The translations under genes were made by a program, and so were the position numbers. Below, one piece after another: positions 1 through 8,243 of a stretch of DNA of 11,053 nucleotides. The DNA lies in the NCBI GenBank assembly GCA_002726845.1, contig PBSP01000097.1, positions 1-11,053 of the forward strand. Direction: 5' to 3'. The notes under the pieces are model-generated. The model made no database searches and was not told the origin of the DNA. It worked only from the letters and a program-made list of their open reading frames with translations. Positions within the stretch are counted from its first letter, which is position 1. Every line of letters starts with the position of its first letter. The DNA comes from Methanobacteriota archaeon. Its GTDB lineage: Archaea; Thermoplasmatota; Poseidoniia; Poseidoniales; Poseidoniaceae.

Positions 1-4
1 CGTC

Positions 5-3000
5 TCAGCCTTGGTCAGCGACCTGTTGTTGATAGTATTCTTCCAACTGGTCAAGCGTCCATCCGAGGTCAAGGTACTGCTGCACCATTTGCTCATCCCA
101 GCCAGGGAACCTGTCTAGTTCTGAAGCGAGTGATGTTGACTCGTCCGTTTCGTTTCGTCCATCCAAAACAGGTTGCTCCCACTGCTCGTCAACATGGACA
201 ACGTCATCGATGTGTTGATCTGTCACCCAATCTTTGGCCGCCTCGCTCTCTTTACGTGATTGAACAATTCCGTAAACGGCACCAACCAGAAGAAGCAAGC
301 CGCCAATCATTAGTAAGAGCATGAACGTTTCTCCAAATCCTTCTTCGGCTTCACCACTTGCCTTCCCTGCTTTTTCGTTTCGTTGCTCTGAGGAACATCC
401 CGAAACGTCGGTTGGAGTGTTTGGCGCAGTGTCAGGACAATCATCGTCGGAGTTGAGAACGCCGTCTTCATCGCTATCGATGCTCGAGTTCTCGGATTGG
501 TTGTCGGATGGGTCAATTGGTTCAATTCCCCCGAGGTCGCATCCGAGTGCAGTCGCCTCGTCAATACCGTCACCATCAGCATCCGCGAGGTTGATTGCAT
601 CCGAGGGAGATACGTCTTGAATTGCAGAATCGAGAGCGGTCGATTGTGCCCAAGTTACCTCAACCGCGTCGAGGATACAGTCACCGTCGGTGTCTGAATT
701 CAGGGGGTTGCCACCGAGCATGTATTCGTCCATGTTCGACAAACCATCGTTATCGTTGTCCGCATCGCCTTCCAAAACGCCATTGTGCGTTGATACGGTT
801 CGGTTAAGGCCAAAATTGACCTCGAATATATCGGGCATACCGTCGTTGTCCGTATCCGTCACGTTGTCCAAGCGATTCCAGTCGGCATACCACGATTCAA
901 TGAAGGGTGCTGCCACCTCAGAAGATGTGATGATAAGGCCCATCTCACGATTGCGGACCATCGCAGAATCGCCCCAATTGATGCTTGATATGAGAACGGA
1001 TTCACCATCAACAATCGCACCTTTGTTGTGGAGTTTCATAACGTCATCATCCTCGCTCATGATGACAGCAGATACGTCCCATCCGTTGCTGATGTTCCAG
1101 TCGTTGTTGATTCGGTCGACAACATCTTGAATGTCTTCATCAAGGTAGGCTCCGTTAATAATCAGACGGATTGAAACCCCGTCTGAAGCTGCTTGTTGCA
1201 GTGCGGAGATCAAAGGATTCTCGCCCCATCCCCATTTCCAATCAAGGTCCAAGTATTGCAAGGACAGTAAAATCTCATCATCTGCAGATTGAATCATTTC
1301 TGTAAGACCTTCAACACAATCATCAGGACAGGTCAGCAAACGTCCGCTGAACGATCCACTCAGTGATTCAGCAGTGTCTTGATCAATCTCTGTAGCTTCT
1401 GGAATGACATAGGAATTTGTTGGAGGTGTTGAAGACACGGGCTGGACGAACATCGAACTTTCATCAAACGCCATGTTTGCTCGAACGTTGGCTGCAAGTT
1501 GGACGCTGTTGACAATGATTCCCCAGTCCCGGTTGCCACGATCACCATCGTATGGCAGAGACGAGGGTTTCCAATTTCCTGAACCAATCCATACTGAGGA
1601 AGCGTCACGGACTGCGACCTTTGAGTGAAGATAGAGGTACGGATCGTCACCAGTGCCACCGAACCAGTGGACGCTGATACCTGCCTGATGAAGGGAATGT
1701 GCGTAAGCCTCTTGTGCTTGCTTATCATTTTGGTTCCACCAATCTTCGGGTTCGTTGAGAACAACCGTAACCTCAACACCCCTGTTTTGAGCATCGATGA
1801 GTGCTTGTGAAAGTTCGCTCGATTGCAGGATGTAGATGTGTACGTGAAGTGAATTTTGAGCATCATCGATCCAATTGATGAGATCCATCAACCCATGCTC
1901 TGGAGCGATGAGTGGTGTGACCATTGTCGCATCGTTGAATGTGGAATCGGCACAGAAATCACTGGCACCCAAGCGGCCCCATCGTTGGTGCCAGTCTGTG
2001 GATTGGTTGGTATCCGTCATCAGACCACAACCATCTCCACGGTACAGAATGAGGTTGTCGATACCACTCACCGGTTCTGAAAGCGAAACACCCTCCCAAC
2101 CTTCGCTGGCAACCGGCCCATTCTTGTAGACAATCGTGTCAGCAACGCCACCGGTTGGATGGATTAATTGCAGTGCCATACCGCTGTCAAGAAGGTAAAT
2201 CGGGCTCTCCATGGCCGCATTCATGTCAAGCAGGATGCCATCTTCAAACAATTCCAATGCATCAACATCGTTCGATAATTTAACCGATGAGGAGGCATTG
2301 ATTTGAAGATTGGTTATTTCGGATTCAAACGAGGATCCGTCTGAGGCAATCCGTCGAACCGACCATCCGTTTAGAAGAGCAGATTCCGTTCCAATGTTGG
2401 TCAATTCAAAGAACTCCATTTCTGTCGAAATTGAAGAGACTCCATCCCACATTATTGAACTAAATTTGATGTCATCCATGGAGGCCATCATCGCAGCGTC
2501 GGGTTCAGGCAAACCAGGGGTAGGCCACATGAATTCAACCCAACCGTCATCGCTTGCATTGTAGCCGTATGTGCCGCAATTCGTACTCAAGAATCCTGTT
2601 GGAGGAGCGATAGTAGCAACGATTTCTCCATCTGGATTGAGCAGGTCCATACTGCTTACTTCCTCCAAACCAACACCAAAGATGTCGTGTTGCAGTTCGA
2701 CCACAACACGGTCTTGTGGAGCGAGCGTGGCATCGACAATCGAAGATGGCCACAACACGCTGACGTCGATAAACTGTCGGCCCATAAGTGGATTTGAATT
2801 GTAATCTGCACGAAGCATCCACCGACTCAAATTGACGTTGTTCTCTCCATTGTTGTACAGTTCAATCCAATCGGCAGCAGGCTGGAATGCGGGGTCGTTG
2901 CAAGATGTGGCCATTTCCGTGACGAGTATGGTCTCGCTTCCCGTGTATGCTGGCCAGACTGGGTTTTCTTGACCGGGTGTTGCCCATGCACTGTTGAGCC

Positions 3001-4900
3001 AGTCGCTCATGCCCCATGTCGTGCTTGATGAGGGGGCGTTCGTACCCGAGGGGCCAGCACCTGCGTGCGTTTCCGTGTTGTTGATCAGAGAAACGCCTTC
3101 GAGTGTGTGTGTCCATTGAGCCGAATGAACTGCAACTCCATTTCCGTCATAGAGGAATATTTGATCCGGCGTTGTGTGTTTGAGGTAGAATTGTGAGGTT
3201 CCATTGAGCGCAACGAGGACGGTTTCACCTGCTTGCAAAACCGTGTCGGATTTAGCAGGCATATTGTATTGATGAAGAATAAGGGTACGTCCGGCAGCAG
3301 AGAAGCGCCATCCGGCAACATCGACCTCCTCACTGCCCATGTTTTGAATTTCAATCCATTCGCCGTTTGGGTAGGGCAATGAATCGGTGCCGATTGCGTC
3401 GGGCAAGACCTCCGTTATTTTGACGTCACCCGTTGTTGGAGTAGGGGTTGGGTTTGGTTGGCCAGGCGATGGTGTAATCGAAGGGGTCCATGGGTTGTGG
3501 TAATTTTGAGCCTGAATTAACGAAACATTCGTTCCGTAATTGGTGGTGTAATGCGCCATATCCACGATGGATTCTGCAGCATTGCGAAGAATCAGGTGGT
3601 TGTAATTGTCCATAAGGCGCGTGTCTCCAGTGAACTCGACAAGTCTCCGTTCTCCAGCATCGATGGTTGTGCTGCCTTGTGAACTGTTGAACACAATTGA
3701 GCCTGGATCCAGATAAGTGACGTTACCCATGCCGTTCACGATCGACCAGCCGTTTAGATCGGTAGCCAAGGTTCCAGAATTGTAAAGTTCAATCCATTCA
3801 CCCTCGGGGGCTGAGCTCCCATCGGATGCACTCACGGGGAAAATTTCACTGAAGTGAACATCCGAACCGGACGTAATGTCGTTCAATTTTGGAGCGTTTG
3901 TTGTGTTTCTGGTTGGATATGTAGAATACTGCCAAAGACCCTCACCACTTGGGGCCTCAAGTGAAAAACCAGGTTGATTTCGGGTCCACGCCACCTCGTC
4001 TCCAATACTTCCGTTCGGCAGATACAAATGCAGCGTTTCCTGACCGTTGTTTAGGATACCGCTGTTCGTTGTAGAATTAACAGAGACGACTCTTGTTTCC
4101 TGAGGATAGATCAACAACGTGGATGCATCGGTTGTTGCCCCGATGAGATGATTTTCATCCATTGCAATCGTGTTTCCTGCAACGTCTTGCAACCAATATC
4201 CGGTGAGGTCAATCGTTGATGTGCCGTTGTTGTACAGTTCCACCCACTCTCCACCGGGCCAAGATTCGTTATCGTAACTCGGCCATGGGTCTGCCATAAC
4301 CTCATTGATGATGACATCGCTTTCTGCGTACGATGGTCCTGTCGTACCGCCTCCACCTCCGCCGCTGTTCAACGAACCGGGAGTGGGGCTCGAGGTTGGA
4401 ATCCAATCGTTGTACGCACTCGCTGGATCTTCTTCCAAACTCACACCGCTGGAACTTGAATTCCATGTGGCCTCATCAACCCAGCCGTTGGATGCGTCGT
4501 AGAGTGTCATGAAATCGTTGGCATTGGCAACGTAGAAGTTTGTGGTCCCATTTCGCGCAACAATCATGTAATCGCCGGGAGCCAGCGTGTAAGTCGATGC
4601 ATCGCTGGCATTGTAGCCGACGATTGAAGATGCATCAAGATAAAGTGTCTTGGAAGCCTTGTTTGAGAAGTACCAGTTGCGGACATCCACGGTTGATGTT
4701 CCCGAATTGTACAATTCCAACCATTCCCCGTTTGGCCAAGTAGCGTTGTCGTAACCGTTTGGATTTGGCATTACTTCGTTGATGCAAATCGAACCGCCGC
4801 AAGGCTGACTTCGAGCCCCTGCTGCCTCTGTCGGACCTACAAGGTGCGTCATTGGAACCAAAAGCATGAGCGTGAGGAGGAATATTGATTCAATTCGCAT
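5..4900 (-). CDS. Giant surface protein: six lamin-tail domains, double HKD phospholipase D domain, calcium-binding repeats, membrane anchor
   Basis: A 1631-residue protein starting at ATG 4900 with a cleavable signal peptide (about residues 1-27). Six lamin-tail-domain (LTD) modules follow, starting near residues 37, 195, 348, 492, 658 and 812; most open with a variant of INEV and then GEWxELYNxGT. A hexaglycine linker separates modules 1 and 2. Residues ~990-1340 form a phospholipase D-superfamily unit with two HKD motifs: H1092/K1094/D1099 followed by GSGN, and H1291/K1293/D1298 followed by SSIN. Two complete motifs make one active site, so it is probably an active phosphodiesterase; phospholipid or nucleic acid substrate cannot be told apart. 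Residues ~1349-1500 hold acidic DxDxDG repeats of the thrombospondin-3 type, then one TM helix (~1522-1545) and an ~85-residue tail that should be cytoplasmic. LTDs fused to hydrolases and nucleases are known in prokaryotic surface proteins. Last of three leftward genes, 66 bases after the permease gene. Confidence 0.9.
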   Translation of the reverse strand: MRIESIFLLTLMLLVPMTHLVGPTEAAGARSQPCGGSICINEVMPNPNGYDNATWPNGEWLELYNSGTSTVDVRNWYFSNKASKTLYLDASSIVGYNASDASTYTLAPGDYMIVARNGTTNFYVANANDFMTLYDASNGWVDEATWNSSSSGVSLEEDPASAYNDWIPTSSPTPGSLNSGGGGGGTTGPSYAESDVIINEVMADPWPSYDNESWPGGEWVELYNNGTSTIDLTGYWLQDVAGNTIAMDENHLIGATTDASTLLIYPQETRVVSVNSTTNSGILNNGQETLHLYLPNGSIGDEVAWTRNQPGFSLEAPSGEGLWQYSTYPTRNTTNAPKLNDITSGSDVHFSEIFPVSASDGSSAPEGEWIELYNSGTLATDLNGWSIVNGMGNVTYLDPGSIVFNSSQGSTTIDAGERRLVEFTGDTRLMDNYNHLILRNAAESIVDMAHYTTNYGTNVSLIQAQNYHNPWTPSITPSPGQPNPTPTPTTGDVKITEVLPDAIGTDSLPYPNGEWIEIQNMGSEEVDVAGWRFSAAGRTLILHQYNMPAKSDTVLQAGETVLVALNGTSQFYLKHTTPDQIFLYDGNGVAVHSAQWTHTLEGVSLINNTETHAGAGPSGTNAPSSSTTWGMSDWLNSAWATPGQENPVWPAYTGSETILVTEMATSCNDPAFQPAADWIELYNNGENNVNLSRWMLRADYNSNPLMGRQFIDVSVLWPSSIVDATLAPQDRVVVELQHDIFGVGLEEVSSMDLLNPDGEIVATIAPPTGFLSTNCGTYGYNASDDGWVEFMWPTPGLPEPDAAMMASMDDIKFSSIMWDGVSSISTEMEFFELTNIGTESALLNGWSVRRIASDGSSFESEITNLQINASSSVKLSNDVDALELFEDGILLDMNAAMESPIYLLDSGMALQLIHPTGGVADTIVYKNGPVASEGWEGVSLSEPVSGIDNLILYRGDGCGLMTDTNQSTDWHQRWGRLGASDFCADSTFNDATMVTPLIAPEHGLMDLINWIDDAQNSLHVHIYILQSSELSQALIDAQNRGVEVTVVLNEPEDWWNQNDKQAQEAYAHSLHQAGISVHWFGGTGDDPYLYLHSKVAVRDASSVWIGSGNWKPSSLPYDGDRGNRDWGIIVNSVQLAANVRANMAFDESSMFVQPVSSTPPTNSYVIPEATEIDQDTAESLSGSFSGRLLTCPDDCVEGLTEMIQSADDEILLSLQYLDLDWKWGWGENPLISALQQAASDGVSIRLIINGAYLDEDIQDVVDRINNDWNISNGWDVSAVIMSEDDDVMKLHNKGAIVDGESVLISSINWGDSAMVRNREMGLIITSSEVAAPFIESWYADWNRLDNVTDTDNDGMPDIFEVNFGLNRTVSTHNGVLEGDADNDNDGLSNMDEYMLGGNPLNSDTDGDCILDAVEVTWAQSTALDSAIQDVSPSDAINLADADGDGIDEATALGCDLGGIEPIDPSDNQSENSSIDSDEDGVLNSDDDCPDTAPNTPTDVSGCSSEQRNEKAGKASGEAEEGFGETFMLLLMIGGLLLLVGAVYGIVQSRKESEAAKDWVTDQHIDDVVHVDEQWEQPVLDGRNETDESTSLASELDRFPGWDEQMVQQYLDLGWTLDQLEEYYQQQVADQG
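2853..4726 (-). repeat. Dispersed 20-base repeats encoding the ELYN core of the lamin-tail domains
   Basis: Five copies of a related 20-base sequence lie inside the surface-protein gene. In plus-strand orientation they are at 2853-2872 (TTGTACAGTTCAATCCAATC), 3342-3361, 3780-3799 (TTGTAAAGTTCAATCCATTC), 4230-4249 and 4707-4726 (TTGTACAATTCCAACCATTC). Each encodes the W[ILV]EL/IxN core of a lamin-tail module (numbers 5, 4, 3, 2 and 1). They mark tandem domain duplication and could support recombination that changes domain number. Confidence 0.6.
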
Positions 4901-4935
4901 AAAGCATCGTCATTCTAAGCCAACCCCTTCCCCCT

Positions 4936-4945
4936 CATATCTTTT
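4936..4945 (-). promoter_or_regulatory. TATA-like element upstream of the lamin-tail/PLD gene
   Basis: On the minus strand this reads AAAAGATATG and lies about 36-45 bases before the ATG at 4900. An archaeal TATA box centred about 27 bases before the transcription start would put that start near 4913, giving a leader of about a dozen bases. A nearly identical box (AAGAGATATG) lies upstream of the OB-fold gene at 8244-8253. No clear Shine-Dalgarno sequence precedes ATG 4900. The match is by eye only, so the call is tentative; it would let the long surface-protein gene be transcribed separately from the two genes ahead of it. Confidence 0.35.
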
Positions 4946-4966
4946 GGTGCGAAGTATCCTCTTGCT

Positions 4967-6469
4967 TCAGATGAATCCAAAACTATCCGCCATCTGAGCA
5001 AAGGTGTAAATCATAATCGGAACGAGAATAATGCCCATTCCATGGCTGCGTCGTATGCCGATTCGAGGCGGCATCAATCCAAGAATGGTGCCGACGATCA
5101 GAACTCCGATGCCAACGAACCCAGTAGAGAGCCAAACCAACCCGGTGACGAATATTATGACGCCCATAACCATTGATTGCAGTGGAATTGCAGCATGAAG
5201 TCGCAACATACCTTTGCCGACGATTTTCATAATTGGCATTGCCATTATTCCAGCAGCGAGGGTGACTGCAAGCAAACGGACAAAGTCGGCAGTGGGTTGA
5301 CTTGAATTCCATGTTTCGATTGGATACATCATTTTCAACGCAAGCGTCGCACCCGAGCGTGACCTTCCGATGATGTAAAGGAACCCAAGGACCATAACCG
5401 TAACTGCGGTGTTGACTGCCGAGAGGATGGCAATGACCTCTAAATCTTGTTTTGTCTGAGGTCCTTCGTATCCATCTTCTGCTTCTGCAACAGCAATCTC
5501 AAGAAGTTCTTCATCGCTTAATTCCGTTAGTCGGCGAGTTTCCCAATCCATGCCGTAGCCTTCTTTTCCTTGCACTTTTGCCGCAACGTTTCGACCACCC
5601 ATGACCAAAACCGTGGCCTGTGATGCGGTCATTCCGGGCAGAACTCCCATGCTTGCGCCTGCTACAGCTGACCAAAAACAGGGTGCAATCAAGGGTTTAA
5701 CTGGAGGCAGGTCCCAGTTTTCCTTCTGCGGAGGCAAATGGCTCGTTGTAGCGTAAATGTCCAACAGGTTTGCAATTCCGAACAACCCTGCTAGACTTGG
5801 AAGCAGAAGTGACGGAGAAGGCATCCCCACAGGGCTGTCAACAGGCAATTCAAACACAGCCCAACCGTACAAGCCCGCCAGTAGGAAAAACACGGTTGCA
5901 GCAACGAATCCCGCTAAACGACTGTCGTTGCCAAGTCGCTTACCGGTTAGTTTTTGCACCCATTTGGGCCAATCAAGACGGGTTGTTTCGGTTGCCAACA
6001 AGAGCAGTGAAATGACGAGTAAAATCACCGGGAGCCAGTCACGCAAGCCGTTGTACCAATCCAACTCAGGGCCAAAGGCGATTCGTGCTACAACGATAAG
6101 CGGTAGCGATAAAAAGAGACCCAATTGTGAGCCTCTAGCAGACCAAGCAACGCCTCTGGCAGCGTTCCCTGCCAACAGCATACGATGCCCGGGCAATAAG
6201 GAAAGTGCAGTATCACCGTCAGGAGCGCCAATCAACGCAGAGGGGATGTAATTGAGAAATGTGTGGACCGTCCCGGTTGAAACGATAATTGCTGCAACTG
6301 CGGAGAGCGGGATTCCCAATTCAAGTAGTCCTGGTGAGAGTGCGAGCAAAATAAGTGCGACATTGTTGACGTGGAATCCTGGAATCAGGCCTGTTAGAGA
6401 ACCCAGCATTACTCCAAAGAACAAGGCGCCGAGGAGCCACCAAAGTTCGTAGAAGTACGCTTCGATCAT
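4967..6469 (-). CDS. TctA-family (COG1784-like) polytopic membrane permease
   Basis: A 500-residue, strongly hydrophobic protein with many membrane helices. The TctA-type internal duplication is visible: GLIPGFHVN at residues 27-35 and GVLPG at 275-279 are equivalent glycine-proline loops in the two halves. Near the C-terminus, RRSHGMG (473-479) and, earlier, the IGRSRSGAT segment resemble the archaeal COG1784 branch. TctA is the large permease subunit of tripartite tricarboxylate transporters, but no TctB or TctC-type binding-protein gene is present here, so the substrate and even a transport role remain inferred. Residues ~301-344, between the second GxxPG loop and the next helix, form an unusually acidic hydrophilic insert (EEL and EAED stretches). 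The start ATG lies eight bases after the stop of the OB-fold gene, indicating co-transcription and probably coupled translation. Confidence 0.85.
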   Translation of the reverse strand: MIEAYFYELWWLLGALFFGVMLGSLTGLIPGFHVNNVALILLALSPGLLELGIPLSAVAAIIVSTGTVHTFLNYIPSALIGAPDGDTALSLLPGHRMLLAGNAARGVAWSARGSQLGLFLSLPLIVVARIAFGPELDWYNGLRDWLPVILLVISLLLLATETTRLDWPKWVQKLTGKRLGNDSRLAGFVAATVFFLLAGLYGWAVFELPVDSPVGMPSPSLLLPSLAGLFGIANLLDIYATTSHLPPQKENWDLPPVKPLIAPCFWSAVAGASMGVLPGMTASQATVLVMGGRNVAAKVQGKEGYGMDWETRRLTELSDEELLEIAVAEAEDGYEGPQTKQDLEVIAILSAVNTAVTVMVLGFLYIIGRSRSGATLALKMMYPIETWNSSQPTADFVRLLAVTLAAGIMAMPIMKIVGKGMLRLHAAIPLQSMVMGVIIFVTGLVWLSTGFVGIGVLIVGTILGLMPPRIGIRRSHGMGIILVPIMIYTFAQMADSFGFI

Positions 6470-6473
6470 GGTC

Positions 6474-6478
6474 TCACC
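6474..6478 (-). promoter_or_regulatory. Shine-Dalgarno-like GGTGA of the permease gene, at the upstream stop codon
   Basis: The minus strand reads TAG-GTGAGACC-ATG across the gene junction. The GGTGA, which can pair with the anti-Shine-Dalgarno end of archaeal 16S rRNA, uses the final G of the upstream stop codon and lies four bases before the permease ATG. This supports the chosen permease start and suggests that ribosomes finishing the OB-fold gene reinitiate on the permease gene. Confidence 0.55.
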
Positions 6479-8220
6479 TACGATTGATCGATGTATTCTT
6501 GACGATCACTAATACCATCGCCATCGCTGTCCTGACTGTTGGAGCTAGTTCCGAATGCGGATTCGAGTGCATCACTCAAATCATCATCGTCGTTGTCATC
6601 AACATCCGCATTGTTAAGGCTGTAAATCATACTCAGGGTTTCCGCATCCTCAACTTGTAGAAGCCGCCCCTCCCAAGTCATAGCGGTTCCTAAATGAAGT
6701 TCATCAAGTCCGATGCAGTTATTGACGGCGCTTAGGAGAATCTTTCTGTCGCTTCCAGGCTCACTAAGGAACCACGTTCCATTTTCTTCAAGAGCGAGAC
6801 CATTGATTCGAACAATCTTGTTTTTGTCATACCCCCAGTCGATTGCTCCATCACCCCAGAGCAGATTCATTGGATTCGCTTTCTCACCTTCAGTGAGTTC
6901 GTGGACCAACAATTCTGCTCGCATGTTTTCGTCATCCCACGCAACCGTAACATTGGCAACAATCGCCTGTCCTGCTTCGAGCCATGTTGAGCGTGGTCCG
7001 GGAATCGTGACTGCAATGCTTGTCCACCCCGGTGTGTACCCTGACGAGTCTACAAGGTAAGCGGATTCATCTTCGACACTCGGTTCCAAGGCGTATTTCA
7101 TGTACGCAGATACAATGTAGTGTTGATTGGGAGAATCAAGAACTGCGGTTGGATTTGCGTTGAGCATGAGCAACAAATCGTCGATTGAAGAGGTTGCGGT
7201 CAAGGAAGGGTTGGATTCATCACTCTTGTCCAGACACCAAGAGGAAATCGCAGTATTCCACACCAACCGGCCACGCATTTGGATGGATTTTCCGTTGAGT
7301 GAGTCGACCGCACTCATGTCGTCATCGCTGGGGAGAACACACAGCGGTGAGCCAGATGAGCCAGAGAGTTCCCAACTGTCGTTTTCGACGGTTAAAACAC
7401 CCGCAACATCCACGGTTCTGCCCGATGAATACATCCACGTCGATTGTGAGGACCAATCGAGAAGCGGCATTTCAATGGGGTGATTTCGATCGATTTTGAT
7501 GTCAGGGCCTTGAATACCGAGATTCCATCGAAGTTCGCGTTGTTGGTACGAGAGAACGCCTTGTACCGTAACCTTTGATCCCGCTTCGATCCATTCCCCA
7601 GTCGCAGAGTGAATGGTCATTCCGATTTGATGCTCTGAGTTTCCATAGTTCGGATGATCACCAAGTTTTGCATTGCCAAAAGCAATATCAGGTGCGATGG
7701 ACTTGGAAATAAAACCCGTGAGTTCAATGACCTCGCCCTCATAGGATTGTGGATTCAAAGCAACGTCAGAAATTGACAATTGTGGCGCTTCGGGGACATC
7801 GCTGGACTTCCAATTCATCGCTCCAGCACCGAGAGCTTGTATCCACATACGACCTTCGTAATTTATGACATCACCGATGATGGTAACGTTGGTTCCGATT
7901 GGAGGTAAATCGCCGGGTCGATACCAGCGTAGTTCGACAACACCCGTTCCGTCGTCAATAATTGCATCCAGGCGATCGTCTCCTGAATTGTACGGGTCTT
8001 CGACCCATGAAATGAGCATGCCTTCGACCTTGACAACCTCGTTGATGTATTCTGTAAGGTCCTCAACATCGACTACGGAAGGTTCTCGAACCATTGCGTA
8101 CCAATTGAGGGTAGCGACAAGAAACAGAGAAATGGCGAACATAACCCACAAGCGTGGTCCATTCGTTTCTGGATCATCGGTCGATAAACGCGCAAGGAAG
8201 CCCTTCAAGCCATCCGCCAT
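6478..8220 (-). CDS. Membrane-anchored protein with tandem OB-fold-like domains and a C-terminal acidic calcium-binding repeat
   Basis: Counted from the ATG at 8220 the protein has 580 residues. The frame is open to 8313, but that longer start would overlap the divergent HD gene; the shorter one begins MADGLKGF and sits at leaderless spacing from a TATA-like box. A basic N-terminus precedes one TM helix (~24-42), so the rest should face outward. Residues ~55-137 look like an OB-fold: VVKVEGML, then DDGTGVVELRW, then IGTNVTIIGDV. Four weaker units of the same rhythm (a strand ending in G, a ligand-facing segment, then a G..V.V.G step) seem to follow, at roughly 145-240, 260-340, 360-450 and 460-535. 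The last ~40 residues contain DSDGDGISD, a thrombospondin-3/dockerin-like calcium loop. Ligand unknown; OB-folds bind nucleic acid or sugars, or serve as scaffolds. First of the leftward gene set. Confidence 0.8.
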   Translation of the reverse strand: MADGLKGFLARLSTDDPETNGPRLWVMFAISLFLVATLNWYAMVREPSVVDVEDLTEYINEVVKVEGMLISWVEDPYNSGDDRLDAIIDDGTGVVELRWYRPGDLPPIGTNVTIIGDVINYEGRMWIQALGAGAMNWKSSDVPEAPQLSISDVALNPQSYEGEVIELTGFISKSIAPDIAFGNAKLGDHPNYGNSEHQIGMTIHSATGEWIEAGSKVTVQGVLSYQQRELRWNLGIQGPDIKIDRNHPIEMPLLDWSSQSTWMYSSGRTVDVAGVLTVENDSWELSGSSGSPLCVLPSDDDMSAVDSLNGKSIQMRGRLVWNTAISSWCLDKSDESNPSLTATSSIDDLLLMLNANPTAVLDSPNQHYIVSAYMKYALEPSVEDESAYLVDSSGYTPGWTSIAVTIPGPRSTWLEAGQAIVANVTVAWDDENMRAELLVHELTEGEKANPMNLLWGDGAIDWGYDKNKIVRINGLALEENGTWFLSEPGSDRKILLSAVNNCIGLDELHLGTAMTWEGRLLQVEDAETLSMIYSLNNADVDDNDDDDLSDALESAFGTSSNSQDSDGDGISDRQEYIDQS

Positions 8221-8243
8221 GTTCTTGCTCTTGGCTTGCGATG

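Noticed and set aside
690..1130. A 146-codon plus-strand open frame antisense to the surface-protein gene
   Set aside because: It lies fully opposite the PLD coding region, is Ser/Thr/Pro-rich as expected for a shadow frame, and shows no domain or start signal.
1360..1866. A 168-codon minus-strand open frame overlapping the PLD region in another frame
   Set aside because: It overlaps the first HKD motif region, which is intact in the main frame, so neither a frameshift nor a second gene is needed.
4345..4370. A G/C-rich tract that might be a regulatory structure
   Set aside because: It simply encodes the hexaglycine linker between the first two lamin-tail modules.
5757..6251. A 164-codon plus-strand open frame opposite the permease gene
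   Set aside because: The opposite strand encodes clear TctA-type helices and motifs; this frame is a low-information shadow.
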